From assembly GCF_025950095.1 (NCBI RefSeq), contig NZ_JAPDDR010000003.1, forward strand, positions 186,001 to 250,000: DNA of 64,000 nucleotides, read 5' to 3'. This stretch comes from Luteolibacter rhizosphaerae (lineage in GTDB: Bacteria; Verrucomicrobiota; Verrucomicrobiia; Verrucomicrobiales; Akkermansiaceae). Below are positions 16,846 to 26,500 of this stretch, piece after piece. A model generated the notes under the pieces. The model was not told the origin of the DNA, did not search any database, and worked only from the letters and a program-made list of their open reading frames with translations. A program made the translations under genes and the position numbers. Position 1 is the stretch's first letter, and the number at the start of each line of letters is the position of its first letter.

Positions 16846-17220
16846 TCACAGTGTCCTGCTAACCAGGAGAGCACGCCGCAGCGAAGGCGGGGCATGCCAC
16901 GGGACCGAGGGCACCCAAGCGGGGCTTAGGTCCAGATCGGATTGGAGGGCCAAGGGCAGCCAAACGCTGGCCGGCTCAAAGGAAAGTTGGGATGCCGCGT
17001 GGGGCGGCGGAATCAAAGGAACGTCCGGAGACTCGCGGGGATCGTTCTTGGCGCAGGCGCAGTCGTGATCCGGCTTCTGCTTGTCGTTTTTTCCGCCGCC
17101 ACAGCAGCAGTCGAAACTCTTCTCCCCCTGCTCCTGCCGCAGTTCCGCGGCGCAACAGCACAGCGGGCTGGCGACCAGAAGCGCCAGCAAGCAGGTGAAG
17201 ATGGAAGCAAGACGCGACAC
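16846..17220 (-). CDS. Small Cys-rich secreted protein of the metal island (member B)
   Basis: Homology to the product of 13443-13805 begins at a GTG at 17220, giving 124 aa, close to the 120 aa of member A. The order is a hydrophobic segment (TCLLALLVASPLCCC), FDCCCGGGKNDKQKPDHDCACAKNDP, the Pro-rich DVPLIPPP, and the end PPSLRRALLVSRTL. The longer frame reaches upstream starts at 17310 and 17340 that add no homology. The gene is the first of the minus-strand metal island, 112 bp before the outer-membrane gene, and diverges from prfB. Function unknown; metal binding is likely from the Cys clusters. Confidence 0.7.
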   Translation of the reverse strand: MSRLASIFTCLLALLVASPLCCCAAELRQEQGEKSFDCCCGGGKNDKQKPDHDCACAKNDPRESPDVPLIPPPHAASQLSFEPASVWLPLALQSDLDLSPAWVPSVPWHAPPSLRRALLVSRTL

Positions 17221-17354
17221 CGGTAATGAGAGGCAAAACGCCCCGGAAGATTCCCTCCATAGCCGAAAAGCCCGTGAAAGCAAGACGAGAAGCCCTTCCG
17301 GCGCAGCCATCTCCTTGACTCCCCCGCCCTGCGCCGCCACGTTCCGCCCACCTT

Positions 17355-18495
17355 ATGGCTGAACCTCAAACCGCCGACCTCCTGGCGCTGGATACGGACG
17401 CTCTGAAGAGCCGTCTGACCCAGCTCGGGAGGTATCTTTGACGTGCCGACCCTGGAACGGGAGATCGGCTCCCTCGAGGCCGCCATGGGCGACCCGGATT
17501 TCTGGAACAATCAGGAGAAGGCCCGCGCGACCAACACGCGCATCGCCGGACTGAAGAAACGGCTCGGCGCTTTCCAAAAGCTGAACGGTCGCTACGAGGA
17601 CTTGCTCGCGGGCATCGAGCTCGCGAAGGAGTTCGACGACCACGATGCGGCGGTAGAGGCCTACCACAACGCGGCGGAGCTGGATAAGGACATCAAGTCC
17701 TTCGAGCTGCTGACGCTGCTGGATCGCCCGAACGACTCCTCCTCCTGTTACCTGGTGGTGCAGGCCGGTGCGGGTGGCACGGAGGCCTGTGACTGGGCCC
17801 AGATGCTGTGGCGCATGTATTCGCGCTGGGCGGAACGCAAGGGCTTCACCTGCGAGACGATCTACTGGGAAGACGGCGACGAGGCCGGCCTGCGCGGCGC
17901 CTCGATGAAGATCACCGGCGACTACGCCTACGGCTACCTGAAGAACGAGCGCGGGGTGCACCGGCTGGTGCGGATCTCGCCCTTCGACTCCGCGGGCAAG
18001 CGCCACACCTCCTTCTCTTCGGTGGATGCAACCCCGGAGATCAACGACGAGATCAAGATCGAGATCAACGAGAAGGACATCGAGATCACGACGATGCGCT
18101 CCGGCGGCAAGGGCGGCCAGAACGTGAACAAGGTGGAGACCGGCGTGCTGCTGCGCCACCTGCCCACCGGCATCCTGATCCGCTCCACCAACGCCCGCTC
18201 GCAAGGCGCGAACAAGGAGCTGGCCTACGAGATCCTGAAGGCAAAGCTGTTCCAGATCGAGGAAGACAAGCGCAAGGCGGAGTCCGAGCGCGCCTACGGG
18301 GAGAAGGGCGACATCGCCTGGGGCAACCAGATCCGCTCCTATGTCTTCCAGCCGTACCAGAAGGTGCTGGACCTGCGCACGGGCGAGGAGACGAACAACA
18401 TCCAAGCCACCATGGACGGCGACATCGACGCCTTCATCGAAGCCAAGCTGCGCGGCAAGGTCCGCGTGAAGGGCGGCGGTGGCGACGACGATTGA
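17355..18495 (+). CDS. prfB: Peptide chain release factor 2, with programmed +1 frameshift
   Basis: RF2 ends translation at UGA and UAA. The reading frame starts at ATG 17355 with 28 codons, meets an in-frame TGA at 17439-17441, and continues after a +1 shift (17440-18495), giving 379 aa. Both halves match RF2: the SPF stop-codon recognition motif ([15 protein letters not shown]) and the GGQ peptidyl-release motif at residues 253-255 ([11 protein letters not shown]). The slip site and upstream GGGAGG match the classic autoregulatory arrangement, so this is not a pseudogene. The gene is divergent from the Cys-rich gene. Confidence 0.95.
17427..17442 (+). promoter_or_regulatory. prfB +1 frameshift site
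   Basis: The slippery sequence CTT TGA C (17436-17442) is preceded by the Shine-Dalgarno-like GGGAGG (17428-17433) at the short spacing that promotes slippage. When RF2 is scarce the ribosome slips at CTT and continues into GAC. Confidence 0.93.
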
Positions 18496-18531
18496 TCGCC
18501 CTCCCGCGGGCGGCGGCTCCAGTCCTAGACT

Positions 18532-18560
18532 TGCACCCTCCTCCTAAGGCGGAGGGTGCA
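18532..18560 (+). terminator. Hairpin after prfB
   Basis: A perfect 10-bp stem (TGCACCCTCC with GGAGGGTGCA) surrounds a 9-base loop. It starts 37 bp after the prfB stop and precedes the glutathione peroxidase gene. No T-run follows. Confidence 0.5.
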
Positions 18561-18616
18561 GCCTGCCACGGAATAAGCTGGAAGCCGCGCCCTCGCATGG
18601 CCGTATCTTCCTCGCC

Positions 18617-19144
18617 ATGCGCTCTCTCTTCGCCTCCCTTTTGTTGACCCTGGCCGCGTCCGCCGCGGACCTGAGCACGATTCCCTTCAAGACCATCACC
18701 GGCAAGGAGACCAGCCTGGCCGATTACAAGGGCAAGGTGGTGCTGGTGGTGAATACCGCCTCGAAGTGCGGCCTGACCCCGCAGTACAAGGCGCTGGAGG
18801 AGATCTACGACAAGTATCGTAGGAAGGACTTCGTGGTGCTGGCCTTCCCCTGCAACGACTTCGGCAACCAGGAGCCGGGGACCGGGAAAGAGATCAAGGA
18901 GTTCTGCAAGACCAGCTTCGACATCAGCTTCCCGCTCATGGACAAGGTCCACGTGAAGGGCCCGGAGCAGCACCCGCTCTACACCGCCCTGAGCGGCAAG
19001 GACGGAGCTTTCCCGGGCGATGTGTCTTGGAACTTCGGCAAGTTCCTGATCGGCAAGGATGGCAAGCCGATCGCCCGCTTCGAGCCGAAGACCACACCGG
19101 ACAGCCCGGAGGTGACCGAGGCGATCGAGAAGGCGCTGAAGTAG
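18617..19144 (+). CDS. Secreted glutathione peroxidase-like thiol peroxidase
   Basis: This protein reduces hydrogen peroxide and lipid peroxides; Cys-type members usually use thioredoxin rather than glutathione. A signal peptide (1-17, LAASAA) sends it to the periplasm. The family motifs are complete: peroxidatic Cys51 (NTASKCGLTPQY), LAFPCNDFGNQEPG with Cys79 and Gln86, and WNFGKFLI with Trp138 and Asn139. At 175 aa the length is normal with the signal peptide. It fits the oxidative-stress theme of nearby genes but stands alone. Confidence 0.93.
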   Translation: MRSLFASLLLTLAASAADLSTIPFKTITGKETSLADYKGKVVLVVNTASKCGLTPQYKALEEIYDKYRRKDFVVLAFPCNDFGNQEPGTGKEIKEFCKTSFDISFPLMDKVHVKGPEQHPLYTALSGKDGAFPGDVSWNFGKFLIGKDGKPIARFEPKTTPDSPEVTEAIEKALK

Positions 19145-19162
19145 CGCTCCGGGTTCGTGGGC

Positions 19163-19831
19163 CTAGACACCCGCCGCTTTCCCGGCCTTCTCGTAGCTGG
19201 AGAGGAGGTCGTGGAATCTTTCCCCCTGCACGGTAACATGGCTGCGCAGGCTGCCGGAAGCGGCCTCCGGATCTCCGGCTTCCAACGACCTCAGAATGAG
19301 CGCATGCTCTTCCATCGACTGCTTCATGCGTCCGCGGGCGCGCAGCTGCATGCGCCGGAAGGGCCGCAGCCGCTTCTGCAGGCGCTTCGCTTCGGTGGCT
19401 AGGAAGCTGTTTCCTGCAGCCTTGTAGATCAGTTGGTGGAACTCCTCGTTGCGGTGATAGTAGCCATCCGGGTCTTCCTTATCCAGCGCCTGCTCGCAGG
19501 CCCGCGCGGCCACCGATAGCTTGGCCAGCTCGCCCGGGGAGATCCGCCGCGCCGCCAGGCGTCCGCACAAAGCTTCCAGTTCCGCCATCACCTCGAACAT
19601 CTCCACCAACTCGACAATGCCGGGGTGGCGGACAAAGGCCCCGCGCCGCGGGATGAGCTCCACCAAGCCGGAGCCCGCCAGCATCCGCAGGGCTTCCCGC
19701 AGTGGAGTACGGGAGACGCCGAAGCGCTTTGCCAAGGTGACCTCATCAAGGCGCTCCCCGTCCTCGAATTCGCCTTCCACGATCCGTTGCTCGATCGTTT
19801 CCCGGATATCATCGGCACTGCGACTCGCCAT
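19163..19831 (-). CDS. GntR/FadR-family regulator of malonate genes (MatR-like)
   Basis: The 222-aa protein has an N-terminal winged helix-turn-helix (about 8-72: LDEVTLAKRFGVSRTPLREALRMLAGSGLVELIPRRGAFV) and a C-terminal all-helical FCD effector domain (about 80-210; conserved RNEEFHQLIYKAAGNSFL and HALILRSLEAGDPEAA). It diverges from madL-madM-matB. The perfect palindrome TTTTGTATACAAAA between them resembles the operator of rhizobial MatR. It is therefore inferred to respond to malonate or malonyl-CoA. Confidence 0.88.
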   Translation of the reverse strand: MASRSADDIRETIEQRIVEGEFEDGERLDEVTLAKRFGVSRTPLREALRMLAGSGLVELIPRRGAFVRHPGIVELVEMFEVMAELEALCGRLAARRISPGELAKLSVAARACEQALDKEDPDGYYHRNEEFHQLIYKAAGNSFLATEAKRLQKRLRPFRRMQLRARGRMKQSMEEHALILRSLEAGDPEAASGSLRSHVTVQGERFHDLLSSYEKAGKAAGV

Positions 19832-19881
19832 GGCGGGAGGAGACTAGCCACGAATATCGCGACCAATCCAGCCACCATTTA

Positions 19882-19895
19882 TTTTGTATACAAAA
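19882..19895. promoter_or_regulatory. MatR-like GntR operator, copy 1
   Basis: The perfect 14-bp palindrome TTTTGTATACAAAA lies in the divergent gap between the GntR gene and madL. Its TTGTATACAA core is shared with copy 2 at 22635. Confidence 0.75.
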
Positions 19896-19954
19896 ACAGG
19901 GACACTCCTACAGATAGCCACTGTCCGCCTCCCAAAACCCGAAACCCAAAGGGC

Positions 19955-20335
19955 ATGGCCATCTACGGAACCGCCTTGTTATCATTTTGCCTGCTCGCCG
20001 GCTTGTTGGCGGGAAAATTGCTCGGCTGGATGCTGGGCATGGACGGGAACATCGGCGGCGTGGGGATCGCGATGCTGCTGCTGGTCCTGCTGACGGACCG
20101 CCTGAAGAGAGACGGCGCGCTACCGGAACCCAGCGAGCAAGGCATCCTTTTCTGGAGCTCGATCTATATCCCGGTGATCGTGGCCATGGCGGCATCGCAG
20201 AATGTCCGTGCCGCGATCCATGGGGGGCCGGCCGCCATCCTGGCGGGTCTGCTGGCCACCCTCGCCTGCTGTGCGCTGGTGCCGGTCTATGCCCGGATCG
20301 GCCGGTCGCAAGATGACGATTCCCCCCTCCCCTGA
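19955..20335 (+). CDS. madL: Malonate transporter subunit MadL
   Basis: The 126-aa small membrane protein has four hydrophobic segments, with FCLLAGLLAGKLLGWMLGMDGNIGGVGIAMLLLVLLTD matching MadL. With MadM it forms the sodium-dependent malonate carrier first described in Malonomonas. The start is ATG 19955; the open frame extends upstream but crosses the operator, so longer starts are rejected. Its stop overlaps the madM start by one base (TGATG), consistent with translational coupling. Confidence 0.88.
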   Translation: MAIYGTALLSFCLLAGLLAGKLLGWMLGMDGNIGGVGIAMLLLVLLTDRLKRDGALPEPSEQGILFWSSIYIPVIVAMAASQNVRAAIHGGPAAILAGLLATLACCALVPVYARIGRSQDDDSPLP

Positions 20336-21096
20336 TGATCAAGTTCATCGAGCCCCTGCTGATTGAGTACTCGCTGATCACGGCTTTCGCCCTGATCGGT
20401 TTGCTGGTGTGGATCTCCTACATCCTCTCGGGGCGGTTGACCCGGGGACGGGTGCATGGTTCCGCCGTGGCGATCCTGCTCGGTCTAGGATTGGCCTATG
20501 CCGGAGGACTGGTCACCGAGGGAAAGAAGGGCCTCGCCGACATTCCGGCCTTCGCCGGCGTGGGTTTGATGGGCGGCGCCATGCTGCGCGACTTCGCGAT
20601 CGTGGCGACGGCCATGGGCGTGCATCTCGGCGAGCTGCGGAAGACCGGCTCGGTCGGCGTGCTCTCACTTTTCACCGGAATTCTGGTATCCTTCATCATG
20701 GGCGGCTGCGTGGCTTGGGCCTTCGGTTTCCGCGATGCGGTCAGCATCACCACGCTGGGAGCCGGTGCAGCCACATTCATCGTCGGCCCCGTCACCGGCA
20801 CCGCCTTGGGAGCCAGCTCGGAGGTCATTGCCCTGAGCATCGCGGCGGGGTTGGTGAAGTCGATCCTCGTCATGATCGGCACACCATGGGTGGCCCGCTC
20901 GATCGGGCTGAACAACCCGCGCACCGCGCTGATCTTCGGCGGGCTGATGGGAACCACCAGCGGCGTAGCCGGAGGCCTGGCCGCGACCGACCCGAAGCTG
21001 GTGCCCTATGGGGCCATGACAGCGACCTTTTACACAGGGCTGGGCTGCCTGCTCGGACCTTCCGTGATGTACTTCCTGATCCGTTCGATTGTTTGA
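20335..21096 (+). CDS. madM: Malonate transporter subunit MadM
   Basis: The 253-aa polytopic membrane protein has about seven or eight segments. It pairs with MadL for malonate uptake. Characteristic stretches are GLMGGAMLRDFAIVATAMGV, GACFIVGP-like GAGAATFIVGPVTGTALGASSEVIALSIAAGLVKSI and GGLMGTTSGVAGGLAATDP. The stop is followed after 5 bp by the matB ATG. Confidence 0.9.
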   Translation: MIKFIEPLLIEYSLITAFALIGLLVWISYILSGRLTRGRVHGSAVAILLGLGLAYAGGLVTEGKKGLADIPAFAGVGLMGGAMLRDFAIVATAMGVHLGELRKTGSVGVLSLFTGILVSFIMGGCVAWAFGFRDAVSITTLGAGAATFIVGPVTGTALGASSEVIALSIAAGLVKSILVMIGTPWVARSIGLNNPRTALIFGGLMGTTSGVAGGLAATDPKLVPYGAMTATFYTGLGCLLGPSVMYFLIRSIV

Positions 21097-21101
21097 GAGA
21101 G

Positions 21102-22565
21102 ATGTTGGAACTTCCGCTGATAGCCCGTGCCCGCAGCTTCGAGAACCGCCACGCCCTGCGCGAGGGGGAGGTGTATCGCTCCTATGGCGAGCTGCTAGAT
21201 GCTTCCGCCCGGATCGCAGCAGCACTGCTCGGCGGGAGGCGCGATCTGGAGGAAGCGCGGATTGCCTTCATGGCGCCGGCCAGCTTCGAGTATGTCGCGA
21301 TCCAATGGGGTATCTGGCGCGCAGGCGGGATCGCGGTGCCTCTCTCGGTGCATGCGACGGTGCCTGAACTAGCGCATGCGCTCGGGGACTCGGATGCTTG
21401 CCTGATCCTAGTGACGAGGGCCGAGGCCGATCGTTTTGCCTCCGAAGAGAGAGCCCTATTGCTGGTGGATGATGCGCTACGCTGCGAAGCCTGCGAGCTG
21501 CCGGAGATCCGCCATGAGCGCCGCGCGATGATCCTCTACACCAGCGGCACCACGAACAAACCGAAAGGTGCTGTGAGTACCCATGCGAACCTGCAGGCAC
21601 AGATCGAGGCACTTGTCGTTGCATGGGAATGGCAAGCGGACGACCGCATACCGCTTTTCCTGCCGCTGCATCACATCCACGGGATCATCAACGTGCTCGG
21701 CTGCGCCCTGTGGTCGGGTGCCTTGGTCGATGTCTTCCCGCGCTTCGATCCGGCCATGGTGCTGCCGCGGGTGGCGGCGGGAGAATACAGCCTCTTCATG
21801 GCAGTGCCGACGATCTATGCGAAGCTGGCGACGCAGCTTGAGCCGGACTCGCAGAGGGCGGTCTTGAAGGGCTTCGCCGCAATGCGGCTGATGGTCTCCG
21901 GGTCCGCGGCACTGCCGGCAAGCCTTCATCGCCGCTGGGCCGAGCTGACGAGCCAAAGTTTGCTCGAACGCTACGGCATGACCGAGACGGGAATGATCCT
22001 GTCCAATCCGCTCCATGGTGAGCGCCGCAGCGGCAGCGTGGGGCAGCCACTGCCGGGTGTGGAAGTCCGGCTGCGCAGTGAGACGGGCGAGACGATCACG
22101 ACCGCGAATGAGGCGGGGGAGATCCAAGTGCGCGGACCGGCCGTCTTCTTGGAATACTGGCAGCTTCCCGAGACAAGCGCCGCCTCCTTTGAAGATGGAT
22201 GGTTCCGCACCGGCGATATGGGCATCCGCGAGGATGGCTACTACCGCATCCTCGGCCGCCTGTCCGTGGACATCATCAAGAGCGGCGGCTACAAGCTCTC
22301 CGCCTTGGAGATCGAAGCCGCGCTGCTGGAACACCCGGCAATCCGCGAGTGTGCCGTGATCGGTTTGGAAGATGATACCTGGGGTGAGACCGTGGCCGTG
22401 GCGGCGGTGCTCGAAGGAGATCTCGGCTTGGAAGATCTACAGCACTGGAGCAAAGGGCGGCTTTCCTCCTACAAGCTGCCGCGGCGCTTGCTACGTGTGG
22501 AGAGCCTGCCGCGGAACGCGATGGGCAAGGTGGCGAAGAAGGAGGTCGGAAAGCTCTTTCGTTAA
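21102..22565 (+). CDS. matB: Malonyl-CoA synthetase (acyl-CoA ligase family)
   Basis: The enzyme makes malonyl-CoA from malonate, ATP and CoA through an acyl-adenylate. The 487-aa protein has the AMP-binding motif ILYTSGTTNKPKGAVSTH (about 140-157), LPLHHIHGI, the ERYGMTETGMILSNP loop, the WFRTGDMG motif, and the catalytic Lys in PRNAMGKVAKKEV near the C-terminus. ATG 21102 lies just after madM; upstream frame extension overlaps madM and is rejected. Substrate assignment rests on the adjacent malonate carrier. No malonyl-CoA decarboxylase follows in the window. Confidence 0.9.
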   Translation: MLELPLIARARSFENRHALREGEVYRSYGELLDASARIAAALLGGRRDLEEARIAFMAPASFEYVAIQWGIWRAGGIAVPLSVHATVPELAHALGDSDACLILVTRAEADRFASEERALLLVDDALRCEACELPEIRHERRAMILYTSGTTNKPKGAVSTHANLQAQIEALVVAWEWQADDRIPLFLPLHHIHGIINVLGCALWSGALVDVFPRFDPAMVLPRVAAGEYSLFMAVPTIYAKLATQLEPDSQRAVLKGFAAMRLMVSGSAALPASLHRRWAELTSQSLLERYGMTETGMILSNPLHGERRSGSVGQPLPGVEVRLRSETGETITTANEAGEIQVRGPAVFLEYWQLPETSAASFEDGWFRTGDMGIREDGYYRILGRLSVDIIKSGGYKLSALEIEAALLEHPAIRECAVIGLEDDTWGETVAVAAVLEGDLGLEDLQHWSKGRLSSYKLPRRLLRVESLPRNAMGKVAKKEVGKLFR

Positions 22566-22634
22566 GTTGTCTTAGGACGGTTTCGCGTCATCACGGAAAG
22601 GATAGGAATCGTTGTGAGTATGCTTCATCCTGAT

Positions 22635-22648
22635 TATTGTATACAATA
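22635..22648. promoter_or_regulatory. MatR-like GntR operator, copy 2
   Basis: The perfect palindrome TATTGTATACAATA has the same TTGTATACAA core as copy 1. It is 70 bp after matB and about 40 bp before the PEP-CTERM gene start. Confidence 0.6.
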
Positions 22649-22686
22649 GGATTGACCTTGAAGGCGATCTCTCCATTTTCGGACAC

Positions 22687-23517
22687 ATGACCCTCCCAAA
22701 CCCAAGGTCGCTCCGTATCCTCGTGCCCTGTCTTCTGGTCACGCTGCTCTCCCCCAAGGCCTCCGCCACCACCACCGTCCTGGTGGATCTGGGCCTGACC
22801 ACCGGCCATGCGCAGGGCTCGCCGACCGCGAGCCCCGATACGAACGGCGTCTACTGGAACAATGCCACCTCCACCGCCCACGGTGCACCGGTTTCCGGCG
22901 GTACGGGCTTGGCACTGAACAATCTCGTCACGACGGGTAATGCCAGCACCACGGTGAGCCTGGCCTTCACCGCCGACAACGGCGGGCCGGACGCCACCGA
23001 CCAGCAATGGCTCTCCGCGGGCCGGGCGAATGGCGGACTTATCGGCAGCAACCCCGGCTTGCAGATCGATGGCATCACCATCGGTCTCCAGACGGCTACG
23101 GAAGATTACTTCTTCTCCGAGTTCGGTCCGGCGACGATCACGATCTCCGGCCTGAACCCGAACTGGGTCTATGACCTCTCGATGTTCGGCACCCGGAATA
23201 CCATCGAGGTCCGGATCACCACCTACACCGTCACGGACCTCAACGGCACCCACGTGACGACCCTACAGACTTCCGGCACGGATCTGGGCGGCACCGGCTA
23301 TCACGGTAACGTCTCGACCATCGCCGGTCTGGACAACCTCGTCCCCACCGGGGGCGGCACCCTGACCCTGAGCATCTCGGGGAGCGGTGCGAACCCACGC
23401 TTCGGCTATCTGGGCGTACTGGGCATTTCCGTGCCCGAACCCGGCTCCGCGCTCATGGCCGGACTCGGCGTCATCGGCCTGCTGGCCCGGCGCCGCCGCA
23501 GCTCTGCCCTGTGCTGA
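22687..23517 (+). CDS. PEP-CTERM sorted secreted protein with one jelly-roll-like domain
   Basis: The 276-aa protein has a signal peptide (1-27, ending KASA) and one domain of about 210 residues with the pattern VLVDLGLTTG, DTNGVYWNNAT, TATEDYFFSEFG, LSMFGTRNTIEVRITTYTVTD, LQTSGTDLGG, FGYLGVLGI. It ends in the exosortase sorting tail VPEPGSALMAGLGVIGLLARRRR. The same domain occurs three times in the next gene. PEP-CTERM proteins are exported and processed at the envelope by exosortase, often in exopolysaccharide producers. A MatR-like operator precedes the gene. The biochemical role is unknown. Confidence 0.85.
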   Translation: MTLPNPRSLRILVPCLLVTLLSPKASATTTVLVDLGLTTGHAQGSPTASPDTNGVYWNNATSTAHGAPVSGGTGLALNNLVTTGNASTTVSLAFTADNGGPDATDQQWLSAGRANGGLIGSNPGLQIDGITIGLQTATEDYFFSEFGPATITISGLNPNWVYDLSMFGTRNTIEVRITTYTVTDLNGTHVTTLQTSGTDLGGTGYHGNVSTIAGLDNLVPTGGGTLTLSISGSGANPRFGYLGVLGISVPEPGSALMAGLGVIGLLARRRRSSALC

Positions 23518-23556
23518 GCGGCCTGTCGTTTCTCCCCACCTGAACCCATCGAACCC

Positions 23557-26500
23557 ATGTTACTTCGCAAGCTCCTTACGGGCTGGCGACCGGCGCTGCT
23601 TGCCGGTTTCGTCACCCTCTTCGCCAGTCCTCTCCATGCCCGCAGCCTGCTGGTGGACTTCGGTCCCAACAACGGCACGGACGGCAATGTCACTCCCTCC
23701 GGCACTCCGGTAATCAACCCCGGCAACGGCAGCACCGGAGTGGCCGATACCAACGGCAACTACTGGAACAACGTGGTGGGCGCCGGCAATACCGGCGGCC
23801 CGGTGGCGATGAGCTACCTGAATCTGATCGACACGGCGAACGCTCCCACCGGGATCGGCCTGACCCTCGGCCCCAGCTGGAAGTCGAACGGTCGCCTCAA
23901 CGGCGGTCTGCTCAGCCCTGATCCGGTCAAGCTTGGGAACTTCGCGGTCGGCAAGGCGACAGAGGATTACTTCTTCATCGATGGTGCCAACGGGGTTTAT
24001 GCCACGCTCAACATCAACAATCTCGATCCCGGCAAGCTCTACAACCTGCGGATCTTCGGCACCCGCGATGTGGCGGCGGTGAGAAAGACGACCTACACGG
24101 TTTCCGCGGGCAACGGCGTCTTCAGCACCGTGCTGCAAACTTCCGGGGGCGACCTGGAGAGCAGCACGGATGGCAACGACAGCACGATCGCTTCTCTCTC
24201 CGGCCTGCAGACCGATGCCAGCGGCCAACTCTCCCTGCGCGTGACGGCGACGGAAGGCGGCTTCGCTTATCTCGGAGTGCTGGAACTCACCGAAGGTGAT
24301 GCGGTGGCGCCGATCGCTTCCAAGAAAGTGCGCGTGGACTTCGGCCGCCACGACACGACCAACGGCAACCCGACGACGAGCCCGGACAGCTTCGGCAACC
24401 ACTGGAACAACTTCGGCACGGTCGCCAACGGCACCACGGTGAACAACCTGGTGAGCACCACGAACGAGCCGACCGCACTCGGCATCACGCTGACTTCCAC
24501 GAACTGGCAGAACAACGGCATCCTGAACGGCGGACTCTTGGCTCCGACCCAAGCGCTGCTCGGTGATCTGGCCGTGGCGACCGCGACGCAGGATTACTTC
24601 TTCATCAACGGTGCGACCGCGACTTCCACGATGACGATCCGCGGCTTGAGCCCGACGAAGCTGTATTCGATGCGCTTCTTCGGCACTCGCAACGAGGCCG
24701 GAGTCCGACGCTCGACCTACACCGTCACCGCGGGCAACGGCATCACCGCCGGAACCCTGCAGACCAGCGGTGCGGGCATCGGCACGGACGGGGGCCCCGC
24801 CTACAACGGCAACAACCGTAGCACGGTGGCGCTCGGCGGCATCCAAGCGAACACGACCGGCGAGGTGACCCTGCAGCTCGCGGTGGCCCAAGGCGACTTC
24901 GCCTACCTCGGAATCCTGGAGATCGTGGAAGGCGCCACGGTTCCGGCCTTGCCTCCGGTGGCGATCAACAACGAGATCGACCGCTGGACCTACCAAGACA
25001 GCGTGGATCCGATTGCCCCCGGTGGCGTGCTCTTCGTCGGCAGCTCGAGCATCCGGCGCTGGGAGAATCTGGCGAAGGACTTCTCGGACTACCGCATTGT
25101 TCAACGTGGATTCGGTGGCTCGCAGTTCTCGGATCTGAATCCGATCGTGCACCGCATCGTGACGCCGTACCAGCCCTCGGCGATCGTCGTCTTCGAAGGA
25201 ACCAATGACATCCGCGTGGGCAACAAGACCGGCGAGCAGGTGTTCGCCGACTTCCAGACCTTCATCAACTTGGTGCGGGCAAGCCAACCGAACGTGCCGA
25301 TCTGCTACATCGGCATCACGCCGGTCCCGTCCTTCTTCAACAATCCGGACCACGATCCGCGCCGCCGCACCGCGAACACGCTGATCAAGAACTACTGCAA
25401 TTCGGATCCGAACCTGAAGCTGCACTTCCTGAACACGAACGAGCTGCTGGATACCCTGCACGACACGAATCCGACGGAGTGGAACACCTATTTCGTGGAT
25501 GACACCCACATAAACCGCAAGGGCTACGATCACTTCACTTCGGTGATCCGTCCGGCGCTCCAAGCGGTGATCGCCCCTAACAAGACCTACACGGCGAATC
25601 CGAACGCACTCGTGGCGGGCGAGAAGCTGTTCTTCGACTTCGGCCCGAGCGATGTGACCACGGGTGATCCGACCACCGGCGCCGATGCCAACGGCAACCA
25701 CTGGAACAACTGGTACCTGACCAACGGCGGCATCACCATCAATGCCGGCGAGCACCTGGGGAACCTGGTCCGCAGCACCGGCACGAACACCGGCATGCGC
25801 ATGGTCATGACCGGCGGCTTCCTCTGCAACGGCAAGGCGACCTTCGGCGGACTCTTCGCCCCGCAGGCATCGCTGCTCGGCGAGCTAGCGGTGGAGACGG
25901 CGACGGAGGACTTCTTCTACTCCACGGCGAACGATATCTACGATGCGACTAGCGACGACGTGCCCGGTGGCTTCATGCTCTCGGGCCTGAATCCGGAGCT
26001 GAGCTACGAGTTCCGTTTCTTCGGCGCGCGCAGCAATGCCGAGATGCGCACCACGAAGTACGATGTCTTCGGAGCCAACCAAGGCACGGCAAACCTCACC
26101 ACCAGCGGCACGGGAATCGGTAGCACGGGCGGTGACAACAACGACGACGAAGTGGCCGTGATCAGCGGCATCCGCCCGGATGCCTTCGGCCAGGCCTTCG
26201 TGGACATCACGCTGGTGCAGGGCAGCTTCGCCTACATCAGCGCGATGCAGATCACGGCATCCACGGTGACGCCGCCGCTGACTCCCTACCAGAGCTGGCG
26301 CTCCGAAAACTTCAGCGCCGGGGAGCTGGCCGACGCGGAACTGGAAGCAAGCCTGTGGGGCAGCGAGGCCGATCCCGACGGTGACGGTCGTTCAAACCTG
26401 CTCGAATACGCGGCGGGCACCGACCCGCGCGAGAACGATGCCGATAGCACCAGCTTCGCGATGGAGACGGTGGAAGAGGACGAGTTCATCACCCTGACCT

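Noticed and set aside
17355-17441. prfB as a frameshifted pseudogene
   Set aside because: The stop lies exactly at the conserved CTTTGAC site with the upstream SD-like element, so it is programmed.
20409-22565. A long frame joining part of madM to matB
   Set aside because: The first 230 codons lie out of frame inside madM and are Arg/His-rich; matB has its own ATG at 21102.
23560-25755. 731-codon open frame opposite the SGNH gene
   Set aside because: Composition of an antisense frame and no signal or domain; the plus-strand gene has repeats and hydrolase motifs.
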